Below are positions 31,633 through 41,345 of a DNA stretch of 48,882 nt, in pieces. The notes under the pieces are model-generated. The model saw only the letters and a program-made list of their open reading frames with translations, was not told the DNA's origin and did no database searches. A program made the position numbers and the translations under genes. Every line of letters begins with the position of its first letter. The first letter of the stretch is position 1. Source of the stretch: Demequina iriomotensis (GTDB lineage Bacteria; Actinomycetota; Actinomycetes; Actinomycetales; Demequinaceae); contig NZ_BBME01000022.1 of the NCBI RefSeq assembly GCF_000971395.1, positions 1 to 48,882 on the forward strand, given 5' to 3'.

Positions 31633-33457
31633 TGAAGTGCCCCATCAGCGCCTGAAGATCGCCGCGATCAAGCCCTTCGCCGATAGCGGGCTCCTCGTAA
31701 AGGTCAGACAGTTGTTGGACCGCGGGGTCGTCCAAGATGCCCCCCATGAAGTTCAACTTTGCCGCGAGCCGGCTGGCGACAACCTCGTCGATTGTTCCCT
31801 CTGATGCGAGCACCGTGATCCGGGTTCTGACGTCTGGGTCGAGACCGAGTCTGTGAATGCGGTCAAGGCTCTGCAAGAAACGCCCGGCGGCGAAGTCGCG
31901 ATCAACATAGACCGCATCGTGGCACTCGTGGTGGAGGCTGATCCCCTCACCGAGCGTGGCTGGGTTCGACAGAAGGACCATGCACTCAGGGTCACGCCGA
32001 AAGCGCTCAATCTGGCTTTCCCGATCCGGTGTTCCGCCGTGCACCAGTGCCGGCTGGAACTGTCCAAGAATGCGCTGGAGAGTGTTGAGGCTGCGGATGA
32101 ACGTTGACCACACGAGGGTCTTGCGCCCTTGCGCGGCGTTGTCACGGACGATCGCGAGGACTTCCTGAAACTTGGGTGACATCTCGTATGCAGGCAAGTC
32201 TTGCATGAGCTGAAAGAGGGGAGAGTTCTCGGGGACTGTCAGCGGCGGGACCTGATAGTCGAGGGGCTCGTATCTGGTCGTGCCGACCGAGAGCAAGGCG
32301 GGGCTGGTTGCCGCCATGAGCATGTACACGAGGATGCGTCCAAGGCTCTGGAAATCACCTTCCGCGCCCGCCGCACGCGCTGAGAACTGCCCGATCAATG
32401 CCTTGTAGATCTCATCGTGAAGCGGAGGCAGGGGAATGCGTCGGATGGTCGTATCCACTGGCGGTAGACCGAGCTCCCCCTTGGTCGTGCGAGTGAAGAG
32501 CGACTTGAGCGCCCGACTCGCTTGGGCGAGGTCACCGCCCGCCACCGCGCGCACGATGCTTTGCCGTCCCGTGCCGGGCCACACGAACGAGAAGAGGCTT
32601 TCGAGGTCTTTGACCCCGTTGGGCGCGGGAGTCCCGGTGAGGATCAGGCGGCGTCGGCCGCGAGGTCCGAGTGCGAGGCACGCCGCGCCGTAGGCGCCTT
32701 CGACACCCAACTTCATACGGTGCGCCTCGTCGAGAAGGATCATCGAGGGCCGTTCCGCCAACCATCGCCCGAGAGGGTTCACCATGGATGGCAAGCGCTC
32801 GTAGTTGACGATCAGAGCGTCGGCTCCTTCTGGGGGGTTGCCTTCCAGAACGCTCATCGACAGTGGCTGGGAGAGGCAGGCGCTGTTCTCGTACTGCCAA
32901 GCGCTGTAGCTGGACTTGGGGCCCACCACCAAGAGGCGCTCCAGCCCCTCGGAGTTACGAAGGGCCTGAAAGACAGCGAGGCCGACGCGAGTTTTTCCAG
33001 CTCCCGGAACTGAGAAGTTGGCTCCGTGGCGCAGAGAGAGGAGCTTTGCGATATCCCGTGCCTGGAACGATGTGAGGTCGCCCTGCCAGGAGGGCCCTAG
33101 GCGTTCGGGCAGAGAGTCGACGGAAGTCGCGATCTCGTGGTCTTCTGGTCCCTCGAGCCGAGTCGATACCGCGTGAGCGTCATTGAGGGAGTCAACCACC
33201 AGCGCTCGCAAGTCGGCTTCCCAGACGACCTCACCGTCGCCCTGATGTGGCCATCCACCTAGGACCGAGAGATTGGTGAGTAGATCGTCGAGGTCGACCT
33301 CGACGATCGTCGGCGCTCGTTGCGTACTGGACTGGAATCCGAGAGCCAGGCGGCGAAGGTCAGCCTCGAGGCCGACCGCGCTGTGAAGCCGTGCGCGCGT
33401 GGCGTCGGGGGCGAGGGCTAGCCAGAGTGAGCGAGTGGCGTGGCTCTCACTCATCAC
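31616..33457 (-). CDS. SNF2-type SF2 helicase/translocase (DrmD-like, short)
   Basis: The 613-residue protein is a DNA-dependent ATPase of the SNF2 group. FQARDIAKLLSLRHGANFSV leads into Walker A VPGAGKT (150-156); DEAH is at 243-246 (MILLDEAHRMKL); motif III is LILTGTPAPNG. The C-terminal lobe has VWSTFIRSLNTLQRIL, LLSNPATLGEGISLHHECH and the arginine-finger block FLQSLDRIHRLG. Residues 1-120 have no known domain. It is shorter than class 1 DISARM DrmD (about 1000 residues) and could instead belong to the ParB-like/nuclease trio. The start is GTG 33457 or ATG 33454, both overlapping the upstream stop. Confidence 0.85.
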   Translation of the reverse strand: MMSESHATRSLWLALAPDATRARLHSAVGLEADLRRLALGFQSSTQRAPTIVEVDLDDLLTNLSVLGGWPHQGDGEVVWEADLRALVVDSLNDAHAVSTRLEGPEDHEIATSVDSLPERLGPSWQGDLTSFQARDIAKLLSLRHGANFSVPGAGKTRVGLAVFQALRNSEGLERLLVVGPKSSYSAWQYENSACLSQPLSMSVLEGNPPEGADALIVNYERLPSMVNPLGRWLAERPSMILLDEAHRMKLGVEGAYGAACLALGPRGRRRLILTGTPAPNGVKDLESLFSFVWPGTGRQSIVRAVAGGDLAQASRALKSLFTRTTKGELGLPPVDTTIRRIPLPPLHDEIYKALIGQFSARAAGAEGDFQSLGRILVYMLMAATSPALLSVGTTRYEPLDYQVPPLTVPENSPLFQLMQDLPAYEMSPKFQEVLAIVRDNAAQGRKTLVWSTFIRSLNTLQRILGQFQPALVHGGTPDRESQIERFRRDPECMVLLSNPATLGEGISLHHECHDAVYVDRDFAAGRFLQSLDRIHRLGLDPDVRTRITVLASEGTIDEVVASRLAAKLNFMGGILDDPAVQQLSDLYEEPAIGEGLDRGDLQALMGHFNAPSS

Positions 33458-34860
33458 TTTGCCCGGACGGTATCAAGCAGCCATGCCACGCCCTCGCCTG
33501 GTGCGGTGAAGGTACGGCCTGCTTGACGCGCGAGTCCTGCGAGGCTCTCTCTCAGAACGATCAAGGCGTCGTCGAACGCCTCTTCGTCCAGCGCTCGCTT
33601 CGCCTTGGCTTCAGCGAACTCGTTTGCGCACTGCGTGACGTACTCGGCGGCGTCGGTAAGTCGCTCGGGCACGGCAGTCTGGCGTTTCACCAATTCGGCG
33701 TTCTGGCCAGCCATCTTGACAGCGACATCGAAGGTTTCACGCGCCCGTCGCATGACGTCGGCGGCCGCCGTGACGTCCGACGTGGTAGAGATGCTGCCGC
33801 TGTGGGCGACGGCCTTGGCACGAAGCAATCTGTCGGTCAAGGCCTCCGCGGCCGCTGAATCGCTGCTGATACCGGGCATCGTCACTCCTGGCAGGCCGGG
33901 GACGGAGACCGCTGTTGCACTCGCCGGCGTCGGCTTGAGGTCCTCGGGAAGCCGCGGGTCCAGGTAGCGCGTGTGGAAGTCGTCCTCGGCGAGGCGTAGG
34001 GAGGTCTTGGGGTAGTCCAGCAACACCATCGCGAGCCGGGACTGCTTGAGGCGCGTGGCGGCGTCCGGGTTGGACTTCGCAAGGTTCGAGTAATCACGGT
34101 GAAGCTCACGCAGCTTCTCCTGGTGCTGCTCAAAGTCCACTAGACGTAGTGAGGCGCCGTCGGTCGTCTTGCTCCGATCGATTGCGTCGAGAATCAGCCC
34201 GTAGACCCACCTATCTCGCTGCAGCGTCGCGGGCTTGATATTGAAGTCCTTCGCGACGTCAGCCTCGGTGCGCCCCCGGCTGAGCTCCTCGTCGATCGCG
34301 ATCAACCGGTTGATGTAGGAGTAGTCGCGTCGGCGATCCTGACGGAGCTGCAGCGTCAGTTCAACGCTGTTGATGTCCAGGCGGGACGTGTCATCGGGGA
34401 GAACTCCAACCTTGATGTTCTGCACGCCAAGGTCGCGCAGCGCGGCGGCACGCGTATTCCCGTCGACAAGGATTCCGTGAGGACTCACGATTCCCGGCTC
34501 GCGCTGACCGGAGTCGTCCAGTTCGTCCTTGAGGGCGGTGAAGTCGGGGTCGACTTGGTCGGGGTTGGCCGGCCGCTGGCGCAATAGGTCGTGCAAGTAG
34601 GTCTGAGCGTCCTCGCCCCACGGGTCCGCGTCAATGGCCTGGTTTCGCACCGGGTCCAGAGTCCGCTGGGCACGGATGCGGTGAGTGTCCGGGTTGAAGT
34701 ACAGCAAGTCCACCGGCATCGAGATCACATAGAGATGCCTGGGCTCGCCGCGCCAGTCGACTGTGACCTTGGCGCCCGCCTCGGTCATCGCGTGCTTGAG
34801 ACGCTGGGTGATCAGCTCCCGGATCTCATCGCCCTTCGGCGGCATGCCAAAATCGGCCAT
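33454..34860 (-). CDS. ParB/sulfiredoxin-fold protein of the defence island
   Basis: The 468-residue protein carries a ParB-like domain in its N-terminal half: VISMPVDLLYFNPDTHRIRA, then EPGIVSPHGILVDGNTRAAA, where DGNTR (133-137) is the nucleotide-binding signature, and LRDLGVQNIKVGVLPDD. A helix-turn-helix-like segment follows (GRTEADVAKDFNIKPATLQR). The C-terminal third is helical. Proteins of this fold can be CTPases or nucleases and appear in several DNA-modification defence systems. It heads an operon with the SNF2 helicase and the PD-(D/E)XK protein (four- and 17-base overlaps). The start at 34860 follows GAGGGG at nine bases; a longer reading to 34893 is less likely. Confidence 0.7.
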   Translation of the reverse strand: MADFGMPPKGDEIRELITQRLKHAMTEAGAKVTVDWRGEPRHLYVISMPVDLLYFNPDTHRIRAQRTLDPVRNQAIDADPWGEDAQTYLHDLLRQRPANPDQVDPDFTALKDELDDSGQREPGIVSPHGILVDGNTRAAALRDLGVQNIKVGVLPDDTSRLDINSVELTLQLRQDRRRDYSYINRLIAIDEELSRGRTEADVAKDFNIKPATLQRDRWVYGLILDAIDRSKTTDGASLRLVDFEQHQEKLRELHRDYSNLAKSNPDAATRLKQSRLAMVLLDYPKTSLRLAEDDFHTRYLDPRLPEDLKPTPASATAVSVPGLPGVTMPGISSDSAAAEALTDRLLRAKAVAHSGSISTTSDVTAAADVMRRARETFDVAVKMAGQNAELVKRQTAVPERLTDAAEYVTQCANEFAEAKAKRALDEEAFDDALIVLRESLAGLARQAGRTFTAPGEGVAWLLDTVRAK

Positions 34861-34996
34861 GTTCTCGTTCCCCTCAGTGACTCGCTTGACCAATGCTCAG
34901 GCGACGTGCCCGAGTATGAAAGAGTTTTGCACGAGGCTCTGACATCCAATGCCAACACGCAGAATCGACGGGGCGCGCGAATCGGAGGAATACGGC

Positions 34997-35701
34997 ATGA
35001 CTACACAAATGCCCCGATGGGACGTGACCGACGGGGGGTCGATGATCCGAGGTGCTCTTTGGCTGCTCCAGGTTGTCGGTGAGGGAAACACCTTCACAAA
35101 GAACCAATTGCGCGAAGCGTTTCCTGGCGTCTCCCAGATAGACCGGCGGATCCGCGATCTTCGTGACTTCGGATGGGTGGTGTACTCGAATACTGAGGAC
35201 GCGCGCCTCACCACTGAGGACCAGCGATTTGTTCGGGCGGGCGTGCCAGTCTGGGACTCCAAGGCGCGGCGCGATGCAGCGCCACAGAAGGCAATCTCGA
35301 CCAAGGACCGACAGGCAGTGCTCGCTCGAGACAGCTACATGTGCACTCTCTGCGGGATCGCCGGCGGCGAGACCTATCCGGACGATGCCGTCCTCACCGC
35401 AGTGCTCGGCGTCTCGCGCCGACTAGTCCGGCATCCTGATGGAACGGAAGAGCTTGCCCTTGTGACCGAGTGCAAGCGGTGCAGGTCGGGGCGTGGTTCC
35501 GAACCGATTTCTGTCGCTGACGCGGTCGAGGCGATTCGTGCACTGGACGTGCACGATCAGAAGCGGATCACGCGGTGGATGGAGCGGGGGCGCCGAGGCA
35601 CGACCGATCTTGATCGCGCCTGGTCAGCGTTCCTGGCTGTGCCACCGGAACAGCGGAAGTCCGTCCTTGATGCAATCAGTGCCGCCCGCGACATACGTTG
35701 A
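34997..35701 (+). CDS. Winged-helix HNH-like endonuclease
   Basis: The 234-residue protein has a winged-helix-like N-terminal domain (FTKNQLREAFPGVSQIDRRI, then RDLRDFGWVVYS) and a zinc-binding HNH-like centre: KDRQAVLARDSYMCTLCGIA, with the first CxxC pair, and VTECKRCRSGRGSEPI, with the second. The usual central His-Asn residues are not obvious, although RHPDG may supply a His, so catalysis is uncertain. The C-terminus is helical. The start at 34997 has GGAGG eight bases upstream. It is divergent from the ParB-like gene, sharing a 136-base promoter region, and convergent with drmB. It could be the restriction partner of the C5 methyltransferase. Confidence 0.6.
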   Translation: MTTQMPRWDVTDGGSMIRGALWLLQVVGEGNTFTKNQLREAFPGVSQIDRRIRDLRDFGWVVYSNTEDARLTTEDQRFVRAGVPVWDSKARRDAAPQKAISTKDRQAVLARDSYMCTLCGIAGGETYPDDAVLTAVLGVSRRLVRHPDGTEELALVTECKRCRSGRGSEPISVADAVEAIRALDVHDQKRITRWMERGRRGTTDLDRAWSAFLAVPPEQRKSVLDAISAARDIR

Positions 35702-35847
35702 GGTCGAGCGTGTGGCCAAAGACCTCGCGCCCCCGGCATCGCTGACGCATCCCTGATGCCATTCGACAGTGCTCGCCGTGGCGCCGATCCCGTCGCTGTA
35801 GTGCGCCTTTCTGCAGTGGCGGCCTTGGCGGTGGACGTCCAGCCGAC

Positions 35848-35879
35848 GTGCTCTCCTTCGCGAAGCTCAAAGAGAGCAC
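35848..35879. terminator. Stem-loop between convergent hnh and drmB genes
   Basis: GTGCTCTC (35848-35855) and GAGAGCAC (35872-35879) are perfect eight-base arms. Their loop contains a further ten-base palindrome CTTCGCGAAG (35856-35865). The position, 20 bases beyond the drmB stop and about 150 beyond the HNH stop, fits a two-way terminator. Confidence 0.45.
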
Positions 35880-35898
35880 CAGCGCCGTGTGACCGCAC

Positions 35899-37830
35899 TC
35901 AAGTCAAGTCAGAGAAGTAGCCGAGGCTCGGATCGTCGAAGGTGCCAATGACAAGGCCCCGGTCGAGGAACCTGTTGAACTCCTCGCAGCTCGTCTCTGG
36001 TAGCAGCGCACAGCCATGGCAGGCCGCGAGATTGCACGAGTCTGGCCCCTGGCCTCGCTCGCCGGCATCCATGCAGACGGGGTCCGTTGAACACCAGTGC
36101 GCGTCACCAAGTGCGGCTGCGAAAACAGGCTTCAGACGCTCTGGCCGTGACATGCGCACGAGCCCGCCCATAGTGCCTTCGGAATCTCCGGCAGCCGTGT
36201 AGATCAAGACGCCTCCCATGTCCCGACCGTCGTCACGCGACACGTAGAGACGCTCGCGAAGTGAGGCTGAACTGTAACCACAGGTGAAGACGAGTTCGTT
36301 GATCAGCAGGTGCGCGAGTGTGTGCAGCATGACGAGTCGCGGCGAGACGTCCCTAGCGCTGCCGCCGCGATCGGTGATGACTTGTCCGTACTGCTTGGAA
36401 ATGAGATCGGCCCGCGCCTGGACCTCGACGCGCGCTTCCCACGCAGCGAGGCGCTCGTGGTCGAGTTCGAAGTAGATCCCCTCGCCCTTGACCACGTAGG
36501 CCGGCAGCCAATCCCTTTCTGGAGGTAGGGGGCGACGACGAAGCAAGGCTTTTCCGTCAGCGATTTTGAGGGAGTTGTCGCGACCGCGCGCGAACCCCCG
36601 GAGCACGCGCGTTTCGCGCAGTACCGTGACACTCCGCACTCGATCAACGTGCCCTGCGATAGCGCTGTGGACACCGGGATCCGAACCGCGCAGCTCGTCG
36701 TCCTGCGGCGTTTCTCGTAGGAGCTTGAACTCGGGATAGCGCCAGATGTCGAGGTCGTCTGACTCGTCTTCGTCGTCGCCGTCTGCGGCGGGCGAGCCGA
36801 TGCCGAATCGGTCGTGGTACGCGGCGAGCAACTCTTCGTCAGGGTACTGATCGAAGAGGTCTCCAACGCCGCGGGTGGCGTTTCGGATGTGCGCCACAGT
36901 TGCGTTCTTGCCGAGCATCGTGAAGAGCAACGTCATGACCGGTTCGACGTCAGCTCGCTTCATCAGGTCTCGCATCGCACCGCTGACTGCTCCCACCTTC
37001 TGCGGGATGAAGATCGATGACTCCACATATGGGAAGTAGACGTTGCCGCTGGCGCGGAGCGCACCTTGAATCGGTTGGTCACACGCGCCGGCCATCTCGT
37101 GAAGCCACGGCCGTGCACCGGTACACAGGTACGGTTCCGAGCGGCCGACGAGATATTGCGTCACGAAGGTGGTGTCGTCGCCAGACTCGCCTTTCACTCC
37201 ACCCGTGGTGATGCCTTGTAGGGACCGCGTAGCTCCACATCCCTTGCGCGCATCGCGCTTGTTCTGTGCGTCATAGCCGCAGCGGACCACCTGTCCTTCG
37301 AGACCGCCTCCACCTGTCGAAAACAGGCGGAGCACGCCAGTGCAGCTCGGGCTGCTTGAGCGATGCACCCACTCGCTGAAGGGAAAGTCATCCAGGTGAC
37401 CCTTAGCGCAGATCGCCACGAAGGGCACCTGGGACATCTTGGGTCCTCGCTGCCGTTTCCCCACGCAGGCCGGTTCGTCGCAGCGGACCGAATCCTGGAA
37501 GCTGAGCGGAGCTTTCTTGAGGCGCTTGCAATACATACAGAACGAGTAGCCAGGGAAGCGCAATGCGGGCACGCTCAGCTTCTCGTTGCGGTGGTCCTCA
37601 GGAGATCCCGCGCGGTAGTCCGGTGGCAGACGGAACTCGTTGACATTCAGCCGTGCCTCGAGACGCCAGTCGTTGACTCGAAACTCTTCCAGCGCGAGGT
37701 CAGGATTGTTGCGCGGGAACCAGTGATCCAGCCCCGCCGTGATCACCGACGTACCGTCAACGAGCACACTCATCGCCCCGACGCCGAATGGCGACACAAG
37801 TTGGGATCGGCGCATGTTCCCTGATGTCAT
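35899..37830 (-). CDS. drmB: DISARM protein DrmB (DUF1998)
   Basis: The 643-residue protein matches DrmB: RRSQLVSPFGVGAMSVL at the N-terminus, a zinc knuckle (Cys98, Cys101, Cys117, Cys122), then the DUF1998 part with LVMLHTLAHLLINELVFTCG (about 499-518), GGVLIYTAAGDSEGTMGGLV (539-558) and a final cysteine cluster (580-615: WCSTDPVC, SCNLAACHGC). DrmB partners the DrmA helicase; the pair forms the DISARM core that engages non-self DNA. ATG at 37830 overlaps the drmA stop (ATGA), with GGAGG eight to nine bases upstream. The motif order and length are normal for the family; no truncation is seen. Confidence 0.87.
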   Translation of the reverse strand: MTSGNMRRSQLVSPFGVGAMSVLVDGTSVITAGLDHWFPRNNPDLALEEFRVNDWRLEARLNVNEFRLPPDYRAGSPEDHRNEKLSVPALRFPGYSFCMYCKRLKKAPLSFQDSVRCDEPACVGKRQRGPKMSQVPFVAICAKGHLDDFPFSEWVHRSSSPSCTGVLRLFSTGGGGLEGQVVRCGYDAQNKRDARKGCGATRSLQGITTGGVKGESGDDTTFVTQYLVGRSEPYLCTGARPWLHEMAGACDQPIQGALRASGNVYFPYVESSIFIPQKVGAVSGAMRDLMKRADVEPVMTLLFTMLGKNATVAHIRNATRGVGDLFDQYPDEELLAAYHDRFGIGSPAADGDDEDESDDLDIWRYPEFKLLRETPQDDELRGSDPGVHSAIAGHVDRVRSVTVLRETRVLRGFARGRDNSLKIADGKALLRRRPLPPERDWLPAYVVKGEGIYFELDHERLAAWEARVEVQARADLISKQYGQVITDRGGSARDVSPRLVMLHTLAHLLINELVFTCGYSSASLRERLYVSRDDGRDMGGVLIYTAAGDSEGTMGGLVRMSRPERLKPVFAAALGDAHWCSTDPVCMDAGERGQGPDSCNLAACHGCALLPETSCEEFNRFLDRGLVIGTFDDPSLGYFSDLT

Positions 37831-40800
37831 GCCATTACCTCCGGCTCTTCTAGATCGTCGTCGATGTAGTCGAGCGTGACGGAGATCTGGCACTCTGCGT
37901 CGACGCTTCGCATGCTCATCGGCGTTTCCCAGGTGATGTTTTTGTTGCCGGGATCGGCCAGATCGCCGGCTGGACGCATCAAGCCCTGCAGGGGATCGCC
38001 ATTGAAGTAGGTCGCTGTCGCCCAGGCCGTGCGCTCGCCCTTCGACCATTGCCGAGATCGTTCGGCCACCCATTGGTCGAACACCGGTAGTTCCTCATCG
38101 TCGACAATCGCGGCTCTGGCGCGAAGTAGCGCCATTGACTCGTCAAACTCGGCTCGTGGGAACGGGCTTGGTTCGAGAGTCGGGTTGAGTTGACGCATCC
38201 GCGAGATCGCGGCGGCGTGGAGCGCTCGCTTGAGGACTGGCTCGGCGAAGGGCGTAACCGAGGTGGGCTCCACCTGCGCATACAGCTGTTGGTGATAGGT
38301 GCGGAACCGCTCGTAATGACTGCGGTCGCGAGGCTTCGCGGCCCCATAGATCGTGATGACGAGCCCAGGCGTCTTCACGTTGCGCCCGACTCGGCCACTC
38401 ACCTGGATGTATTGCGCCGTCGTCTTCGGCTGACCGACGATCGTCATGAGGCCGAGCCGGTCAATGTCAACTCCAACTTCGATGATGTTCGAGGCAAGGC
38501 AAATGTCAACACACTTCGCGTTCTCGGGACACGAACCCGTGCTGACGCACTTCGCGCCATCCGCACACTCCGGATGCGGGAGCCGGAACTCGAGTTCCTC
38601 GATTGCTTTCGGGATTTCGTCGCTGCGGCGACGCGACGTGAGCTCCATCTTGTTGCGGGGGTAGCGCGGCGTGATCCCGTCGCGCCGCTGAAGACCCACC
38701 AAGTAGTCAGGAACGTCGGAGTCCAGCAATGACAGCGTGTTTCCGAGCTCTCGAAGGCTGTTCAGGAAGTTGAGGTTCGTCCAATACCCATCTCGATCAG
38801 CTGGCTCCGGGATCTGCGGACCGGCTTGGAGCGTCGCAGCGGCGACCCGTGCCTGAACCGTCTGCGTTGAGCCGAGCGAGGGGCTCATGACACCCAAGTA
38901 GCGCCGCCCCGGTGCGCGTTCCCCATCTGGGAGACGTGCCGGTTCGGCGAAGAAGGATCGGCCCTCCTCAAGCCCGTGGGGCGGGAACAGTGCGACATCC
39001 TTGCGTCCGAATAGCGCGAGGATCTGATCCTCGTAGCGGCGTACGGTAGCGGTCGACGCGATGATCTTGGCGGGGATCGGCGGCTCGACTCGACGATCGG
39101 TCGTGAGGTCATCGATCATCGGTTCGTAAAGGCCGACCATCGAGCCCAGTGGTCCCGAGATGAGGTGAAGCTCGTCTTGGATGATCAAGCCTGGCGGAGA
39201 GTAGATGCGTTCGCCGTGTTCGCCGAGCCCGAACATTGTTCGCGCGGCCGGTTGCCATGCCATCGTCGCGAACTTGTCGACGGTGCCGATCACGATGGAA
39301 GGACGCGACTCGTAGATGTCCTCGTCGACTACGTGGACGGGCAGGCCCGCTCGACCGCTGAACCGGCATGCCTCGTCTTGGCACCGGAAGAGAAACCGAC
39401 CTCCCGACCATACGTAGCCTGGGGTGTCCTGCCCGCGCGGCTTGCTGACGGGTCCCATCCGCGTACCGCACCACGGGCACTTGAGGAGCAGGAACTTGTT
39501 TGATGCTCGGGAGTCGCGTCGAAGATCCCCTAGTGCGCGCTCAGCCGCAGTCCAACGGTTGGGCGTCGAGTCACCGCCCAACCATACGCCGATGCCAAAC
39601 GGTGCCGAACCCAGCTCGTTCTCTATGCCGGAACGGACGTCCTCCAGCACGCAGATCAGGGAGGAGGCACGGAGAAACTGCTGAGCCGTCAGCAACCTAA
39701 GCGTGTAACGCATGAGCGTGTCGGTGCCGGCGTCGTCGGGATTCCGGAGTCGCCTGGCGAGCAGCGAGATTGCCGATGCTCCGAGGTACGCCTCTGTCTT
39801 ACCGCCACCAGTCGGAAAGAAGATCAGGTCGACTAGCTGGCGCTTCTCGTGGGTCGGGTCGACGAGTTCGGGCAGGCTCGCCAGGATGAACGCGATCTGG
39901 AACGCGCGCCACCGGCCCCCAGCCGGATCGGGCTTGGCCGCGGGGTGGGCGCCGTCGGGTCGATAGACGCCCTGCTTGTCCTTGATGAGATCTCGTGTCG
40001 CGAGTCGCGATCTGACCTGTTGGTAAAGCATCGCGTAGTTGGCGAGTTGGAAGGCTCGGGCGGCGAGGGCGTCGTTTTGTACGAGGTGCCAACCCTCCTG
40101 CATCCTTGCGAGAGCCTCAGCACACTTCGTCATATGTCCCCGTGCGGCATCGTGGAATCGCGTCGGTAGATCATCGATCGACGCGTGCCGGTCGCTGATC
40201 CACTGGGCGTAGAGCTCGATGACTTTCTCAACCTGGGCGTATCCCTCGGGTGTCGTCTCGGCGAGCGCCTGCATGCTCACGCTGACCGCGGTGCGGGTCC
40301 CGTCTGCGTGTTCCTCAAAGACGTCGGGTGTCAGGCTGGTGACTTCGTAAGCGGGAAGTGCGTCCGCATTGACGAACGCGACAGTTGGGTCTCCATCCTC
40401 GTCGGCCGGGTGGTCCCATGTGGCCGCGCATCCATGGCCGATCGCAAACGTGCGTTGGTAACGGTAGAGAAGGGCGATCGACTCTTCCTCTGCGTCGCTG
40501 TCCCTTTGCTCGACGGCCGGGTACGGCTCGATCGAGAGTCCCGCCGATACGGTGGCGGAGAACGCCACTTGAAAGAACGCGTTACCCGGTCCTGTGCCAA
40601 CTGTGTCGTTGACGACTGCGAGCGTGACCAAGCGCAGTTCAGGATCCGCCTCTCCGGGCACCGAGCGAGTGAATACCGACACGCTCGGCCTAATGCGAGG
40701 CTCAACCCTGGCGTCGTCTGTTACAGCAGTCGTCGACAATGCTGAGCGCTTCCGATCCCGGCGCAGCACCTCTGCTGACGCAACCGTATCGAGCACGAAT

Positions 40801-41345
40801 GGACGACGCACCCACCAAGTGAGCGGGGGCGTCTCTGGTGCGGTGACATTGATGCGGTCGTAGTAGGCGCCGGTGACACGGATGTCGAGTTCGGCGCCAT
40901 CTTCGACGCGCACCTTGAAGGAAATTGCCATAGCGGCCGGCTTCCGTCGGTTCGCATCGGACAGGTCGAAATCGTCGGAGTCCGGTTGATCCTGCCGACG
41001 TGGCCCTCTCACTTCCGTAGGCGGGGGTTGGGGGTTCTCGTCACTCTCCGCTAGACCTGGAATGATGGCGGAGTCGTCTCCCTCGGACGCCAGTCCGCCG
41101 GTCGGCGTGCCACCGCTATGGAGAATGCCGACGCCATAGCGGCGCAGCGGATCGGAGCGTGTCAGCACCTCTTCGAGCGTGTCGCGATCGTGGAACTGGC
41201 CGTGAGTCTCATCCTTCGCTCGAAAGGTGAGAGTCGGCCCGGAGCAGTTGACAGGGGTGCCGTTGGGTGCCTCGCCGTCGGGAGGCCCGAAGAGTTCGCG
41301 CCGGACTGCCGCCTCAACAATGTCCCGTGCCTCTACGCCGCTCAT
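37827..41345 (-). CDS. drmA: DISARM helicase DrmA
   Basis: The 1172-residue protein is an SF2 helicase with the DrmA signature Walker A LIFFPTGGGKTEAYLG (P-loop 511-517). Other motifs are DELH (724-727, LIIQDELHLISGPLGS), STAT (764-767), and NIIEVGVDIDRLGL with YIQVSGRVGR (953-988). Zinc-type cysteine pairs lie at 623-626 and 655-660, plus a cysteine-rich segment at 927-949. The N-terminal 400 residues form a large family-specific domain. In DISARM, DrmA-DrmB loads on invading DNA and helps block phage genomes. It starts in a four-base overlap with the NERD-helicase gene and ends in a four-base overlap with drmB. No substitution of key residues is visible. Confidence 0.9.
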   Translation of the reverse strand: MSGVEARDIVEAAVRRELFGPPDGEAPNGTPVNCSGPTLTFRAKDETHGQFHDRDTLEEVLTRSDPLRRYGVGILHSGGTPTGGLASEGDDSAIIPGLAESDENPQPPPTEVRGPRRQDQPDSDDFDLSDANRRKPAAMAISFKVRVEDGAELDIRVTGAYYDRINVTAPETPPLTWWVRRPFVLDTVASAEVLRRDRKRSALSTTAVTDDARVEPRIRPSVSVFTRSVPGEADPELRLVTLAVVNDTVGTGPGNAFFQVAFSATVSAGLSIEPYPAVEQRDSDAEEESIALLYRYQRTFAIGHGCAATWDHPADEDGDPTVAFVNADALPAYEVTSLTPDVFEEHADGTRTAVSVSMQALAETTPEGYAQVEKVIELYAQWISDRHASIDDLPTRFHDAARGHMTKCAEALARMQEGWHLVQNDALAARAFQLANYAMLYQQVRSRLATRDLIKDKQGVYRPDGAHPAAKPDPAGGRWRAFQIAFILASLPELVDPTHEKRQLVDLIFFPTGGGKTEAYLGASAISLLARRLRNPDDAGTDTLMRYTLRLLTAQQFLRASSLICVLEDVRSGIENELGSAPFGIGVWLGGDSTPNRWTAAERALGDLRRDSRASNKFLLLKCPWCGTRMGPVSKPRGQDTPGYVWSGGRFLFRCQDEACRFSGRAGLPVHVVDEDIYESRPSIVIGTVDKFATMAWQPAARTMFGLGEHGERIYSPPGLIIQDELHLISGPLGSMVGLYEPMIDDLTTDRRVEPPIPAKIIASTATVRRYEDQILALFGRKDVALFPPHGLEEGRSFFAEPARLPDGERAPGRRYLGVMSPSLGSTQTVQARVAAATLQAGPQIPEPADRDGYWTNLNFLNSLRELGNTLSLLDSDVPDYLVGLQRRDGITPRYPRNKMELTSRRRSDEIPKAIEELEFRLPHPECADGAKCVSTGSCPENAKCVDICLASNIIEVGVDIDRLGLMTIVGQPKTTAQYIQVSGRVGRNVKTPGLVITIYGAAKPRDRSHYERFRTYHQQLYAQVEPTSVTPFAEPVLKRALHAAAISRMRQLNPTLEPSPFPRAEFDESMALLRARAAIVDDEELPVFDQWVAERSRQWSKGERTAWATATYFNGDPLQGLMRPAGDLADPGNKNITWETPMSMRSVDAECQISVTLDYIDDDLEEPEVMA

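Noticed and set aside
33454..34860. Plasmid partition ParB
   Set aside because: The DGNTR fold signature is there, but there is no ParA and it is locked by overlap to a SNF2 helicase and a nuclease, so a defence role is more likely than partition.
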